Assembly: GCF_900112645.1 (NCBI RefSeq)
Contig: NZ_FOMO01000003.1
Span: 124,001-188,000, forward strand
Source of the DNA: Phytopseudomonas straminea
GTDB taxonomy: Bacteria; Pseudomonadota; Gammaproteobacteria; Pseudomonadales; Pseudomonadaceae
DNA: 64,000 bases
Direction of reading: 5' to 3'
Shown: positions 36,557 to 46,523 of the stretch, piece by piece
How positions within the stretch are numbered: position 1 is the stretch's first letter
How the letters are laid out: each line of letters starts with the position of its first letter
Translations under genes and position numbers: made by a program
The notes under the pieces: generated by a model
What the model saw: only the letters and a program-made list of their open reading frames with translations
Told to the model about the DNA's origin: nothing
Database searches by the model: none

Positions 36557-36626
36557 GTAGCCTGGTGTTGAGCGTACTGATACCCAGGGCAGTGCCCCGG
36601 GCGTCGCTGCGCTCGACCCAGGCTAC
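36557..36626. repeat. gtagcc-type inverted repeat
   Basis: gtagcctggtgttgagcg pairs with cgctcgacccaggctac. It belongs to the same family as the element at 26395, with the gtagcc...gagcg core. Confidence 0.75.
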
Positions 36627-36983
36627 AGCGCTCTCGGGTGATGTCCGGTGTTGCCGCGTATGGCATAGCCGGCGCGAGCGCCGGCTCTTATCCTTCACCA
36701 CTCGATGTCAACCTGCAGGAAAGCGCGCAGGCGTCTATCATGGGCGTTGCCTGCCGTCAGACGAGTGCTGCCCGCCGGATTGCTTCGGTAAAAATTCTGT
36801 GACCAGTATTTTCTTTATGGTCATTTTCAATACCTGGCAGCCTTTTCATGCTCTGGTCGGTCTCAGGCAACTCTGCTAATCTCGGCCCGCTTTTGCGCTC
36901 CTCAGGGGCGAACAGCCAGGCATACATACAACAAACAACCGCCGACGCGGTGACGACAAGCTGTTGCTTAGGAGTGGGTGTCC

Positions 36984-38672
36984 ATGACCGAAAACTTCTG
37001 GACGGACAAATATCCCGAGGGGGTCGCGGCCGAGATCGATCCCGACCAGTACCCCAACGTTCAGGCGGTGCTGAAGCAGTCCTGCCAGCGTTATGCCGAC
37101 AAGCCCGCTTTCACCAATCTGGGCAAGACGATCACCTACGGTCAGCTCTACGAGCAGTCCGGTCACTTCGCTGCATACCTGCAGCAGCACACCGATCTGA
37201 AGCCCGGCGACCGTATCGCCGTGCAACTGCCCAACGTTCTGCAATACCCGGTGGCCGTATTCGGCGCCATGCGTGCCGGCCTGGTGGTGGTCAACACCAA
37301 CCCGCTGTACACCGCCCGGGAAATGGAACACCAGTTCAACGACTCCGGTGCCAAGGCGCTGGTGTGCCTGGCCAACATGGCACACCTGGCCGAGCAGGTG
37401 GTGCCCAAGACCGGCGTGAAGACGGTGATCGTCACCGAGGTCGGCGACATGCTGCCGCCGCTCAAGCGTCTGTTGGTCAATAGCGTGGTCAAGTACGTGA
37501 AGAAGATGGTGCCGGCCTACAGCCTGCCGGCAGCCGTGAAGTTCACCGATGCCCTGAACCAGGGCCGTGGCAAGGGGGTCAACGAGGCCAGCCCGGACGC
37601 CCAGGACGTCGCCGTGCTGCAGTACACCGGCGGCACCACCGGCGTGGCCAAGGGCGCGATGCTCACGCACCGCAACCTGATCGCCAACATGCTGCAGTGC
37701 CGCGAGCTGATGGGCTCGAACCTGGCGGAGGGCAGCGAAATCATCGTGGCGCCGCTGCCGCTGTACCACATCTACGCCTTCACCTTTCACTGCATGGCGA
37801 TGATGCACTGCGGCAACCACAACATCCTGATCACCAACCCGCGCGACCTGCCGGCGTTGGTCAAGGACCTGGCCAAGTTCCAGTTCAGCGCCTTCGTGGG
37901 CCTCAATACTCTGTTCGTGGCGCTGAGTAACCACGAGGGTTTCCAGAAGCTCGACTTCTCCAAGCTCAAGGTCACCCTTTCCGGCGGCATGGCGCTGCAG
38001 CAGGCGGCCGCCGAGCGCTGGAAGCAGGTCACCGGCTGCGCCATCTGCGAAGGTTACGGCCTGACTGAAACCAGCCCAGTGGCCTCGGTCAACCCGGTGA
38101 CCCATAACCAGATGGGCACCATCGGCATTCCGGTGCCGTCGACCCAGTTCAAGGTCATCGACGACCAGGGCAACGATCTGGCCATGGGCGAAACCGGCGA
38201 GCTGTGCATCAAGGGCCCGCAGGTGATGAAGGGCTACTGGCAGCGCCAGGAAGCCACCGATGAAGTGATCGATGCCAACGGCTGGTTCAAGACCGGTGAC
38301 ATCGGCATCATCCAGCCCGACGGCTACATCCGCATCGTCGACCGCAAGAAGGACATGATTCTGGTGTCTGGCTTCAACGTCTACCCGAACGAGCTGGAAG
38401 AAGTGCTGGTGACCCTGCCGGGCGTGCTGCAGTGCGCTGCCATCGGCGTGCCGGACGAGCGCTCGGGTGAGGCGATCAAGGTGTTCGTGGTGGTCAAGCC
38501 GGGCATGACCCTGACCAAGGAACAGGTCATGCAGCACATGCACGACAACCTCACCGGCTACAAACGACCCAAGCAGGTCGAGTTCCGCGAGAGCCTGCCG
38601 ACCACCAACGTCGGCAAGATTCTGCGCCGCGAGCTGCGTGACGAAGAGCTGAAGAAGCTCGGCAAGAAATAA
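36984..38672 (+). CDS. fadD1: Long-chain acyl-CoA synthetase FadD1
   Basis: A 562-residue paralogue of FadD2 with the same signatures (YTGGTTGVAKGAMLTH, GYGLTETSPVAS, DRKKDMILVSGFNVYPNE). It activates exogenous fatty acids for beta-oxidation. The ATG at 36984 follows taggag; a GTG two codons upstream is possible. Close similarity along the whole length shows that the tandem pair arose by duplication. Confidence 0.94.
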   Translation: MTENFWTDKYPEGVAAEIDPDQYPNVQAVLKQSCQRYADKPAFTNLGKTITYGQLYEQSGHFAAYLQQHTDLKPGDRIAVQLPNVLQYPVAVFGAMRAGLVVVNTNPLYTAREMEHQFNDSGAKALVCLANMAHLAEQVVPKTGVKTVIVTEVGDMLPPLKRLLVNSVVKYVKKMVPAYSLPAAVKFTDALNQGRGKGVNEASPDAQDVAVLQYTGGTTGVAKGAMLTHRNLIANMLQCRELMGSNLAEGSEIIVAPLPLYHIYAFTFHCMAMMHCGNHNILITNPRDLPALVKDLAKFQFSAFVGLNTLFVALSNHEGFQKLDFSKLKVTLSGGMALQQAAAERWKQVTGCAICEGYGLTETSPVASVNPVTHNQMGTIGIPVPSTQFKVIDDQGNDLAMGETGELCIKGPQVMKGYWQRQEATDEVIDANGWFKTGDIGIIQPDGYIRIVDRKKDMILVSGFNVYPNELEEVLVTLPGVLQCAAIGVPDERSGEAIKVFVVVKPGMTLTKEQVMQHMHDNLTGYKRPKQVEFRESLPTTNVGKILRRELRDEELKKLGKK

Positions 38673-38685
38673 GCGTCGCGCTGTA

Positions 38686-38716
38686 GCAAAAGGCCCTGCA
38701 TTGCAGGGCCTTTTGC
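38686..38716 (+). terminator. Intrinsic terminator after fadD1
   Basis: gcaaaaggccctgca / tgcagggccttttgc forms a perfect hairpin with A and T flanks. It can also serve the convergent uvsE gene. Confidence 0.9.
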
Positions 38717-38739
38717 GTTGTGTCGGTCCGTAGTCCAGG

Positions 38740-39765
38740 TCAGGCGTTCCTCAGATAACGCTCGTAGAACTCCAGAGTCGCTGCGTTCTTGTCCTTGGAC
38801 TCGAACATGATGTCGAAGCGATCGAGAAACTGCAGCACGTATTGGTTGGTCCAGTGGTTCCACATCCGCGCGCTGTGGCCGTACAGCTCGCGCTTGGGCG
38901 CGACCTTGAGCACCTCGGGCATCTCCAGTTTCCGTTCGGCGCTGAGGCCCAGCTCCTGCAAACGCTCCTGGGGCTGTGACAAGTGCATGGTCGGGCGAAT
39001 ACCGCGCCAGCTGTCGATGATCCGCGCCACGCGCTCGCTGTGTGGGTCGATGTAGTCGTCCTCGTGGATCCAGCAGTGGTGCACGTCGAGCACCACGGGG
39101 GCGAGATCGGCCAGCTCCAGGCAGGCATCGACGCCGTACGTCTTCTCGTCGTTCTCGAAGGTGATGCACTGGCGCGCCTCATGGGACAGGCGCGGCCACA
39201 CTGCGCGGATGCCGTCGCCACCGAGCTTGCCGGCGATATGCAGGTTGCACTTGAAATCCTGAAAGGTTCGCCCGTAACCCATCATGCGGATCATGTCGGC
39301 GTGGTACTCGAATTCGGCGACGCTGTTCTCCACCACGTCCGGGCGGTCCGAGCCCAATACGCAGTACTGGCCCGGGTGCATGGACAGGCGAATGTTGGCC
39401 GTGCGCGCCACCTCGCCGATGGCGGCGAACTGCTCGATCAGGTAACCCTGCATCTGCGGCTGCTGATAGAAGGCCGCGACCTTCGGGTGGCTGTAGAACG
39501 GCAGCAGGTCGCTGCTCAAGCGCAGCATCTGTAGGGGTTTGGGCAGCGTGGCGACGTAGGCGAGCAGGCGCAGCTGAGCCTGCAGGTTGTGCTCGACGAT
39601 TTCGGTCAGCTTGGCGTAGGCCACCGCCTGGCTGACGCTATCCATCCAGCGCAGCGTGGTGGTGCGCGGGTTGAACGCCGCCTCAATGGTTTTCAGCTCG
39701 CCGGCCGGCAGGCTCTGGTCGGGGTGGCGGTACTGACAGGCAAAGCCAATGCGGTGTAGCGACAT
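38740..39765 (-). CDS. uvsE: UV damage endonuclease UvsE/UvdE
   Basis: A 341-residue TIM-barrel metallo-endonuclease that nicks DNA 5' to UV photoproducts. The motifs IGFACQYRH at the N-terminus, LSMHPGQYCVLGS, ITFENDEKTYG and VVLDVHHCWIH carry the metal-binding His, Glu and Asp residues of UVDE. The protein is full length. It gives an excision route independent of UvrABC. The gene stands alone on the minus strand between fadD1 and the ABC transporter. Confidence 0.92.
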   Translation of the reverse strand: MSLHRIGFACQYRHPDQSLPAGELKTIEAAFNPRTTTLRWMDSVSQAVAYAKLTEIVEHNLQAQLRLLAYVATLPKPLQMLRLSSDLLPFYSHPKVAAFYQQPQMQGYLIEQFAAIGEVARTANIRLSMHPGQYCVLGSDRPDVVENSVAEFEYHADMIRMMGYGRTFQDFKCNLHIAGKLGGDGIRAVWPRLSHEARQCITFENDEKTYGVDACLELADLAPVVLDVHHCWIHEDDYIDPHSERVARIIDSWRGIRPTMHLSQPQERLQELGLSAERKLEMPEVLKVAPKRELYGHSARMWNHWTNQYVLQFLDRFDIMFESKDKNAATLEFYERYLRNA

Positions 39766-39831
39766 GGACAGGTCTCGGATTCAGGTCTGCAGACGGAATC
39801 TGACCACAGCCTTAGCCGTGGAACTCCCAGA

Positions 39832-40599
39832 TTAATTGCGTACCCAGCGCTGGCGCATCCAGCCGCTGAAGGCGTCCACGGCCAGCACCAGCAGCAACAT
39901 GGCGAGGATCACCGTGGCGGCCTGGGCTTCCTGAAACAGGCTCAGGCTGACGTAGAGCATCTGCCCCAGGCCGCCGGCACCGACGAAGCCCATGATCGCC
40001 GCCATGCGGATATTGTTCTCCCAGCGGTACAGGCTGTAGGCCAGCAATTGTGGCCACAATGCCGGCAGGGTGCCATAGCAGAACGCGGCCCAGGCGCCGC
40101 CGCCCTGCAGACGAATGGCGTCCGCTGGCTGCGTTGGGGTGTTCTCCAGGGCCTCGGCGAATAACCGGCCGAGTACGCCCGCGGTATGCAGCGCCAGTGC
40201 CAGAGTGCCGGCGTTGGGGCCAAGACCAGCCGCCAGCACCATGAGCACCGCCCATACCAGTTCGGGAATGGCGCGCAGGGCATTGAGCAGCAGCCGAGTG
40301 GCAGCTTGGGCGAGGGCACCCAGGCGCCCGGCCGCCGGTAGCGCCAGCAGCAGACCGAGCACGGCGGCGAGCAGGGTGCCGACGGCCGACATGGCCAGGG
40401 TTTCCAGGGCGCCATGGGCGGTAGCCAACAGATGGCTGGCGCTGAAGTCGGGGTGCATGAAACGCGCCGCATAGCTACCCATCTGCCCCAGGCTGTCGGC
40501 GCCGAACAGGCCGGCCAGATCCAGCCCGAGGTAGACGAATGAGCCGATCACTGCTGCGATGATGGCCAGCGCGAGCAGCAGGTTGCCCAGGCGCCTCAT
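39832..40599 (-). CDS. PhnE-type ABC transporter permease (second)
   Basis: A 255-residue inner-membrane permease with about six helices. The EAA-like loop is in SLYRWENNIRMAAIMGFVGAG (split: [22 protein letters not shown]), the hallmark of phosphonate-type (PhnE) permeases. It is the last gene of a PhnDCEE-type operon and overlaps the preceding permease by 4 bp. Its partner permease, ATPase and binding protein are upstream. The substrate is discussed under the binding protein: the selD neighbour points to a selenium oxyanion rather than phosphonate. Confidence 0.85.
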   Translation of the reverse strand: MRRLGNLLLALAIIAAVIGSFVYLGLDLAGLFGADSLGQMGSYAARFMHPDFSASHLLATAHGALETLAMSAVGTLLAAVLGLLLALPAAGRLGALAQAATRLLLNALRAIPELVWAVLMVLAAGLGPNAGTLALALHTAGVLGRLFAEALENTPTQPADAIRLQGGGAWAAFCYGTLPALWPQLLAYSLYRWENNIRMAAIMGFVGAGGLGQMLYVSLSLFQEAQAATVILAMLLLVLAVDAFSGWMRQRWVRN

Positions 40600-41423
40600 G
40601 TGAGCCTTCCGCGCAGCAGGTGGCTGAGCTGGTCAGCCAGCAGCACCAGCAGCAGAAAGGTCAGCAGCATGCTGGCCGCTTCGGCGCCAGCGAACATGCG
40701 CATCGACAGGTCGATCTGCTGGCCCAGGCCGCCGGCGCCGACGAAGCCCATCACCACCGAGGCGCGCACCGCGCATTCCCAGCGGTACACGGTGTAGGAG
40801 GTCAGCTCCGCGGCGGCGGCTGGCAGAACGCCGTAGGCGAAGGCGGCCAGGCGCCCGCTGCCGCTCTGCAGCAGGGCGTGCACCGGGCGCTGGTCCACCG
40901 ACTCGAAGATTTCCGCGTAGACCTTGCCGAGCATGCCCGCGTAGGTGATGGCGATGGCCAGCACCCCGGCGGTCGGCCCCAGGCCCACGGCGCGCACGAA
41001 TAGCAGCGCCCAGACGATTTCCGGCACGCTGCGCAGCACGATCAGCAAACCGCGCACCGGCCAGCGCAGCCAGCGGCCCAGGGCACTTGGCTGGCCGCTG
41101 CGCGAGGCTGCCGAGAGCGACAGCGCGCGGCTGGCCAAGAGGCTTGCCGGTACCGCCAGCAGCAGCGCCAGGGCCATGCCGGCGGTGGCGATGGCCAGGG
41201 TCTGCAGGGTGGCGTCCAGCAGCAGGCTGAGAAAGTCTTCGTTGTGGGCGGGCGGCCAGAAATCCTTCAGGAAGCTGCCCATGGACTGGGCGCTGTCCGG
41301 GTGCAGCAACACGCCCAGGTCCAGCTCGGCCAGGCGCATGCCCGGCCATAGCAGGGCGACGGCCAGCAGCACGAGCGCCAGGCGCGGCAGAGCAGCGGGA
41401 TCGCGCTGATCGCGTTTCAGCAT
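40596..41423 (-). CDS. PhnE-type ABC transporter permease (first)
   Basis: A 275-residue permease with a longer N-terminus than its partner. The same [20 protein letters not shown] motif is present toward the C-terminus, and it is about as long as typical PhnE. With the second permease it would form a heterodimeric channel. It overlaps the ATPase gene by 7 bp and the second permease by 4 bp, so the four genes are tightly coupled. Confidence 0.85.
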   Translation of the reverse strand: MLKRDQRDPAALPRLALVLLAVALLWPGMRLAELDLGVLLHPDSAQSMGSFLKDFWPPAHNEDFLSLLLDATLQTLAIATAGMALALLLAVPASLLASRALSLSAASRSGQPSALGRWLRWPVRGLLIVLRSVPEIVWALLFVRAVGLGPTAGVLAIAITYAGMLGKVYAEIFESVDQRPVHALLQSGSGRLAAFAYGVLPAAAAELTSYTVYRWECAVRASVVMGFVGAGGLGQQIDLSMRMFAGAEAASMLLTFLLLVLLADQLSHLLRGRLT

Positions 41424-42214
41424 CGCGCCGCCCAGGCATCCGGAGCAGGCTCACCAGCGCGTGCCGGGTTCAGCTGTTCGTTGGCATACAGCGCCTGCAG
41501 GCGCTCGGAGTCGACTTCACTGGCCGGCAGGTCGAAGGCGATGCGCCCGTCACGCACCCCGACGATGCGCGGAAAATGCGCCAGGGCCAGTTCCACCGTG
41601 TGCAGGCTGGCGACCAGGGTCACGCCGCCGGCTTCGGCATGGCTGACCAATAGCGACAGGGTGTGATCGGCCAGGCGCGGGTCCATGGCCGAGACCGGCT
41701 CATCGGCGAGCAGCAACCGTGGGCCTTGATACAGGGCGCGGGCGATGCCGACACGCTGCAGCTGGCCGCCGGAGAGCTGGCCGCAGCGGGCGAACAGCTT
41801 GTCGCCCAGATCGAGCTTGTCCAACTGCGCTCGCGCACCGGGGATGTCCAGCGGATACAGCAGGTTGACCAGGCTCCTGGCCAGGCTCCACTGGCCCAGG
41901 CGTCCGGCCAGCACGGCGGTGACCACTCGCTGGCGCAGGGGCAGAGGCGGCGCCTGATGGATCAGACCGATGCGCGTGCGCAGGCGTTGGCGCTGGCGGC
42001 TGGAAAGCTGCCACGGGCGTTCGCCCAGCACCTGCAGCTCGCCTGCGCTTGGCGCCAGGGCGGTGGCCAGCAGGTTGAGCAGGCTCGACTTGCCGGCCCC
42101 GGACGGGCCGATGATCGCCATCCGCTCACCCTGTTCGACCTGCAGGTCGATGCCCTGCAGCGCCTGCACGCCATTGCCGTGCCTGAGCCCGACGGCGGTC
42201 AGGCGCAGGCTCAT
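41417..42214 (-). CDS. PhnC-type ABC transporter ATPase
   Basis: A 265-residue ATP-binding subunit. Walker A is GPSGAGKSS, the signature is [15 protein letters not shown], and Walker B is [12 protein letters not shown]. The glutamine-loop region has [15 protein letters not shown], as in PhnC-like proteins. It energises the two permeases encoded downstream. Its start overlaps the binding-protein stop by 4 bp. Confidence 0.88.
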   Translation of the reverse strand: MSLRLTAVGLRHGNGVQALQGIDLQVEQGERMAIIGPSGAGKSSLLNLLATALAPSAGELQVLGERPWQLSSRQRQRLRTRIGLIHQAPPLPLRQRVVTAVLAGRLGQWSLARSLVNLLYPLDIPGARAQLDKLDLGDKLFARCGQLSGGQLQRVGIARALYQGPRLLLADEPVSAMDPRLADHTLSLLVSHAEAGGVTLVASLHTVELALAHFPRIVGVRDGRIAFDLPASEVDSERLQALYANEQLNPARAGEPAPDAWAARC

Positions 42215-43062
42215 TTGAGCAGATCGGCAGCGCGGGCAGCCTCTTCGATGCCCTTGTAGTTCTCAGGCTTGGTCTCGATGAAGCGGCTGGCCGCCTGCAG
42301 GTCGAGAATTGCCTTGTGCTCCGGGTTGGCCGGGTCGAGGGCCAGGAACGCCTGTTTGATCTTCTCGGCCAGCGCCGGGTCGAGGGTGCCGCGCACGGTC
42401 CAGTTGTAATCGAAGTAGGTTGGCGTGGTGGCGAAGACCTTGACCTTGGTGGTGTCGACCTTGCCGCTCTTGACCAGCTTGTCCCACACGCTGGAGTTCA
42501 GCACCCCAGCGTCGACCTTGCCGGCCTGCACCCAGGCGGCGGTGGCATCGTGGGCGCCGGAGTAAGCGACACGGCTGAAATAGCTTTCCGGCTTGATGCC
42601 GTCCTGCAGCATGAAGTAGCGCGGCATCAGGCTGCCGGAGGTGGAGGAAATCGAGCCGAAGGCGAAGGTCTTGCCTTTCAGGTCCTTGAGCGATTTGACC
42701 TGCGGGTCGGCGCTGATGAAGGTGCTGGTGAAGGCCGCGTCCTGCTCACGCTGCACCAGCGGAATCGCGTTGCCGGTCTTCAGGTTCACCTGCACGAAGG
42801 TGAAGCCGCCCAGCCAGGCCATGTCCAGGCGATCGGTGGCCAGCGCTTCGACCACTGCCGGATAATCGGCCACCGGTACGAACTCGACCTTCATGCCCAG
42901 TTGCTGCTCCAGGTAGGCGCCCAGTGGCTTGAACTTGCGCAAAAGCTCGGTGGGCGCTTCATCGGGAATCGCCGATACGCGCAGGGTTTCGGCGGCATGG
43001 ACGGTGAGGGCGGCAGCGGACAGGGCAAGGCCGGCGACCAACGACAGGGTGCGCTTGAGCAT
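42211..43062 (-). CDS. PhnD-type periplasmic binding protein, putative selenate/selenium transporter
   Basis: A 283-residue secreted binding protein with a signal peptide (cleavage after VHA, near residue 23). The mature protein starts [20 protein letters not shown], and [13 protein letters not shown] and [19 protein letters not shown] are ligand-pocket regions of PhnD-like proteins. It is divergently transcribed from selD-mnmH. I remember a protein family of this type named putative selenate ABC transporter because it occurs with selenium genes; that naming is itself inferred. Phosphonate or phosphite remain alternatives. The ATG at 43062 has ggag upstream. Confidence 0.78.
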   Translation of the reverse strand: MLKRTLSLVAGLALSAAALTVHAAETLRVSAIPDEAPTELLRKFKPLGAYLEQQLGMKVEFVPVADYPAVVEALATDRLDMAWLGGFTFVQVNLKTGNAIPLVQREQDAAFTSTFISADPQVKSLKDLKGKTFAFGSISSTSGSLMPRYFMLQDGIKPESYFSRVAYSGAHDATAAWVQAGKVDAGVLNSSVWDKLVKSGKVDTTKVKVFATTPTYFDYNWTVRGTLDPALAEKIKQAFLALDPANPEHKAILDLQAASRFIETKPENYKGIEEAARAADLLK

Positions 43063-43221
43063 GGAGTTCTCCGGTTCAATGGCGGAAAAAACGGATAACA
43101 AGCGCTATACAGATGCGCTTGCCAGGATTGGCAGGGAATCGCGGCGATTATAGGAGGCGGTGCGAGAAAGACCAGCTTTGCTAGAATCCGCCGCCTGTTT
43201 CCCGTTGACGAGAGCGTTGCC

Positions 43222-44256
43222 ATGAGTGAGCCGATCCGCCTGACCCAGTACAGCCACGGAGCCGGCTGCGGCTGCAAGATTTCCCCCAAGGTGCTGGAGG
43301 TGATCCTCGCGGGCAGCGGTGCGCAGAATCTCGACCCCAAACTGTGGGTCGGCAATGCCTCGCGTGACGATGCGGCGGTGTATGCCCTGGACGAAACCCG
43401 CGGCGTGGTCTCGACCACCGATTTCTTCATGCCCATCGTCGATGATCCCTTCGACTTCGGCCGCATCGCCGCCACCAATGCGATCAGCGACATCTACGCC
43501 ATGGGCGGCGACCCGCTGATGGCCATCGCCATCCTTGGCTGGCCGGTCAACCTGCTGCCGCCGGAGGTCGCCCGCGAGGTGATTCGCGGCGGCCGTGCGG
43601 TGTGCGATGCCGCCGGCATTCCGCTGGCCGGCGGGCACTCCATCGACGCACCCGAGCCGATCTTCGGCCTGGCGGTGACCGGCGTCGTCGATAAGCAGAA
43701 CATGAAACGCAACGACACCGCCCAGGCCGGCGACACCCTGTACCTGACCAAGCCACTGGGCATCGGCATCCTCACCACCGCCGAGAAGAAGGCCAAGCTA
43801 CGCGCCGAGGACGTGGGCCTGGCCCGCGACTGGATGTGCACCCTGAACAAGCCGGGCAGCCGCTTCGGCAAGCTGACCGGCATCAACGCCATGACCGATG
43901 TCACCGGCTTCGGGCTGCTCGGCCACCTGGTGGAAATGGCCGACGGCGCCAGCCTCACCGCACGCCTGGATTACGCCGCCGTGCCGCGCCTGCCGGGCGT
44001 CGAGCATTACCTGGCCGAAGGTTGCGTGCCCGGCGGTACGCTGCGCAACTTCGATAGCTATGGCGAGCGCATCGCCGCCCTGAGCGACAGCCAGCGCGAC
44101 CTGCTGTGCGACCCGCAAACCAGTGGCGGCCTGCTGATCGCCGTCAGCGAAGCGGGCCAGGACGAGTTTCTGGCCGTGGCGGCCGAGCTGGGTCTGCGCC
44201 TGGCGCCCATCGGCGTACTGGTGGAGCGACAGCGTCACGCCGTCGAGGTGTTCTGA
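43222..44256 (+). CDS. selD: Selenophosphate synthetase SelD (selenide, water dikinase)
   Basis: A 344-residue enzyme that makes selenophosphate from selenide and ATP. The active-site Cys and Lys are C16 and K19 in [10 protein letters not shown] (a Cys, not Sec, form), and [15 protein letters not shown] and [11 protein letters not shown] bind ATP and metal. A TAGAAT -10-like box lies at 43182. It is coupled to mnmH by a TGATG overlap. Selenophosphate is used by MnmH for tRNA and by SelA for Sec-tRNA if present in the genome. Confidence 0.96.
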   Translation: MSEPIRLTQYSHGAGCGCKISPKVLEVILAGSGAQNLDPKLWVGNASRDDAAVYALDETRGVVSTTDFFMPIVDDPFDFGRIAATNAISDIYAMGGDPLMAIAILGWPVNLLPPEVAREVIRGGRAVCDAAGIPLAGGHSIDAPEPIFGLAVTGVVDKQNMKRNDTAQAGDTLYLTKPLGIGILTTAEKKAKLRAEDVGLARDWMCTLNKPGSRFGKLTGINAMTDVTGFGLLGHLVEMADGASLTARLDYAAVPRLPGVEHYLAEGCVPGGTLRNFDSYGERIAALSDSQRDLLCDPQTSGGLLIAVSEAGQDEFLAVAAELGLRLAPIGVLVERQRHAVEVF

Positions 44257-45347
44257 TGCGCGACGATGCCCGCGATTTTCGAACGATCTTCCTCGACGGC
44301 GTGCCGATGATGGATACCCGCGCGCCGGTGGAATTCGCCAAGGGCGCGTTCCCCAGCGTGGTCAACCTGCCGCTGATGACCGACCTGGAGCGCCAGAAGG
44401 TCGGCACCTGCTACAAGCAGCACGGTCAGGACGCCGCCATCAAGCTCGGCCATCAACTGGTCGGCGGCGACATCAAGGCCGAACGCGTCGCCGCCTGGGC
44501 GGCCTTCGCCCGCGCCCACCCGAACGGTTATCTTTACTGCTTTCGCGGCGGCCTGCGTTCGCAGATCGTCCAGCAGTGGCTGCGCGAGGCGGGCATCGAC
44601 TATCCACGCATCACCGGCGGCTACAAGGCGATGCGTACCTTCCTGCTCGACACTATCGAAGACGCTGTGGCGCAGTGCCGCTTCATGGTGGTCGGCGGCA
44701 TGACCGGCACCGGCAAGACCGACGTGCTGGCCCAACTGCCCGATGGCTTGGACCTGGAAGGCCATGCCAACCACCGCGGCTCCAGCTTCGGCAAACGCGC
44801 CACCGGGCAGCCGGCACAGATCGATTTCGAGAACGCCCTGGCCGTGGACATCCTGCGCAAGCGGGCGGCGGGTATCGAGCGCTTCGTGATCGAAGACGAA
44901 GGGCGCATCGTCGGCAGCTGCAACGTGCCGCTGTCGCTGCATCAGGGCATGCAGGGCTACCCGCTGGTGTGGCTTGAAGACAGTTTCGACGGGCGTGTGG
45001 AGCGCATCCTGCGTGACTACGTGATCGACCTCTGCGCCGAGTTCATCGCCGTAAACGGTGAGGCGCGCGGCTTCGACCTGTTCGCTGCGCGGCTGCTGCA
45101 GAGCCTGGACAACATCCACAAGCGCCTGGGCGGTGAACGCCACCAGCGCTTGCGGGCGATCATGGTCGATGCCCTCGGCGCCCAGCAGCGTAGCGGCGCC
45201 GTGGACCTCCACCGCGACTGGATTGCCGGGCTGCTGCGCGAGTACTACGACCCCATGTACGCCTACCAGCGCGACAGCAAGGCCGAGCGCATCGTGTTCG
45301 CCGGCGACGAGGCTGCGGTGGTCGCCTACCTGCGCGAGGCGCGCTGA
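44256..45347 (+). CDS. mnmH: tRNA 2-selenouridine synthase MnmH (SelU/YbbB)
   Basis: A 363-residue protein with an N-terminal rhodanese domain whose catalytic Cys is C95 (YCFRGGLRS), and a P-loop domain with GGMTGTGKT at 147-155. It replaces the sulfur of 2-thiouridine at wobble position 34 of some tRNAs by selenium, using selenophosphate from SelD. Its ATG overlaps the selD stop by one base, so the two are made together. Confidence 0.94.
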   Translation: MRDDARDFRTIFLDGVPMMDTRAPVEFAKGAFPSVVNLPLMTDLERQKVGTCYKQHGQDAAIKLGHQLVGGDIKAERVAAWAAFARAHPNGYLYCFRGGLRSQIVQQWLREAGIDYPRITGGYKAMRTFLLDTIEDAVAQCRFMVVGGMTGTGKTDVLAQLPDGLDLEGHANHRGSSFGKRATGQPAQIDFENALAVDILRKRAAGIERFVIEDEGRIVGSCNVPLSLHQGMQGYPLVWLEDSFDGRVERILRDYVIDLCAEFIAVNGEARGFDLFAARLLQSLDNIHKRLGGERHQRLRAIMVDALGAQQRSGAVDLHRDWIAGLLREYYDPMYAYQRDSKAERIVFAGDEAAVVAYLREAR

Positions 45348-45351
45348 CCTA

Positions 45352-46512
45352 TCAGCGGGTGCGAAAATGCCCGCTGCCCGGTTTGAAGCGCGCGGCCATG
45401 ATCATCAATAGCAGCGTGGCGGCGGCCATCATCAGCCAGCTCAGGCGCAGATCGTTGGTGTACTGGCGCAGCAGGCCGGCGAGCAGTGGCGAGGTGGCAG
45501 CGATCAGGTAACCGCCGCCTTGTACGAAGGCCAGCAGGTCGCCGGTCTGGCGTGGGTCGTCGAGATGGTCCTGAGCCACCACCAGCGACAGTGGAAACAG
45601 CGCGCCGATACCGATGCCGATCAGCACGCAGATCACCGCCACCAGCGCCAAGGGTGCTACCACCAGGGCGATCAGCCCGAGCAGCAGGCACGTCAGTACG
45701 AAAGCCAACAGCAGGCGGCGATCCGGGCAGCGTGCCAGCAGGCTCGACGCCAGCAGGCCGGCCGCTACTTCGCAGAGCGTCAGGGCGGCCAGTAGCAGGC
45801 CGCTGGATTCGGCGCTCCAGCCCAGCGATGTGTAGTAGGGCGGCAGCCAGGCCAGCACCAGCGTGTAACCCGCCGTACCGACCCCGAAGAACGCCATCAG
45901 CAGCCAGGCGCGTGGCGAGCGCCAGGGGTTGAGCGGCGCAGCCGAGCTTTTCGCGGTTGGCTCGTCCGCCGGCGCGGCGCGCTTCCACACTGTGCAGGCG
46001 GCGATGGCCGGCACTGCCCAGGCCGCCAGTGCCCAGGCCCAGCCCAGCCACTGGGCCAGCCAGGGCGTCAGCGCGGCACCGAAGGCCGCGCCGCCCATGA
46101 TCGCGCAGCTGTAGAAACCGATCAGCCGGCCAGCGTCGTGGCTGAAGCGCGCCTTGATCAACCCTGGCAGCAACGCCTGTACTAAAGCGATGCCGGCGCC
46201 GGCCAGCAGGGCGCTGACCAATAACGGCGTGGCGCCCGGCAGCAGGCCGCGGGCCAGGCAGGCGAAGGCGATCAGCAAGGTACCCAGCAGGATGCCGCGT
46301 CGCTCGCCAAGCCGTCCGCGCAAAAAGGTCGCAGCCAGGGCGCCGAGGCCCATGATCACGATCGGCAGGCTGGTCAGCAGGCTGGCGCCCACATGCCCCA
46401 GGTGCGTGTCCAGTTGGATGCGGTCGAGCAGCGGGCCCACCGCCGCCAGTACCGGGCGCAGGTTCAGGCCGAGCAGGATGATCGCCAGCAGCAACAGGGT
46501 TTGCCGTTTCAT
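45352..46512 (-). CDS. MFS transporter of the CynX/NimT type
   Basis: A 386-residue inner-membrane transporter with 12 predicted helices. LGLNLRPVLAAVGPLLDRI at the N-terminus is characteristic of the CynX (cyanate) / YycB (2-nitroimidazole) subgroup. The substrate is unknown. The ATG at 46512 follows ctaggag. It is 11 bp downstream of the EamA transporter gene, and both lie divergent to a MarR gene. Confidence 0.85.
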   Translation of the reverse strand: MKRQTLLLLAIILLGLNLRPVLAAVGPLLDRIQLDTHLGHVGASLLTSLPIVIMGLGALAATFLRGRLGERRGILLGTLLIAFACLARGLLPGATPLLVSALLAGAGIALVQALLPGLIKARFSHDAGRLIGFYSCAIMGGAAFGAALTPWLAQWLGWAWALAAWAVPAIAACTVWKRAAPADEPTAKSSAAPLNPWRSPRAWLLMAFFGVGTAGYTLVLAWLPPYYTSLGWSAESSGLLLAALTLCEVAAGLLASSLLARCPDRRLLLAFVLTCLLLGLIALVVAPLALVAVICVLIGIGIGALFPLSLVVAQDHLDDPRQTGDLLAFVQGGGYLIAATSPLLAGLLRQYTNDLRLSWLMMAAATLLLMIMAARFKPGSGHFRTR

Positions 46513-46523
46513 TGCGCGTTCTC

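Larger units (their letters stand above)
36478..36983. other. fadD2-fadD1 intergenic region
   Basis: About 500 bp without a gene. It contains the degenerate terminator at 36506, a gtagcc-type palindrome at 36557 and a more AT-rich stretch (36785-36840) that probably holds the fadD1 promoter. No clear PsrA or FadR palindrome was found. Confidence 0.5.

Noticed and set aside
34678..36666. Open frame of 662 codons on the minus strand across fadD2 (and a similar one across fadD1)
   Set aside because: It is antisense to clear acyl-CoA synthetase genes, is His/Gln/Val-rich without any family motif, and has no ribosome site.
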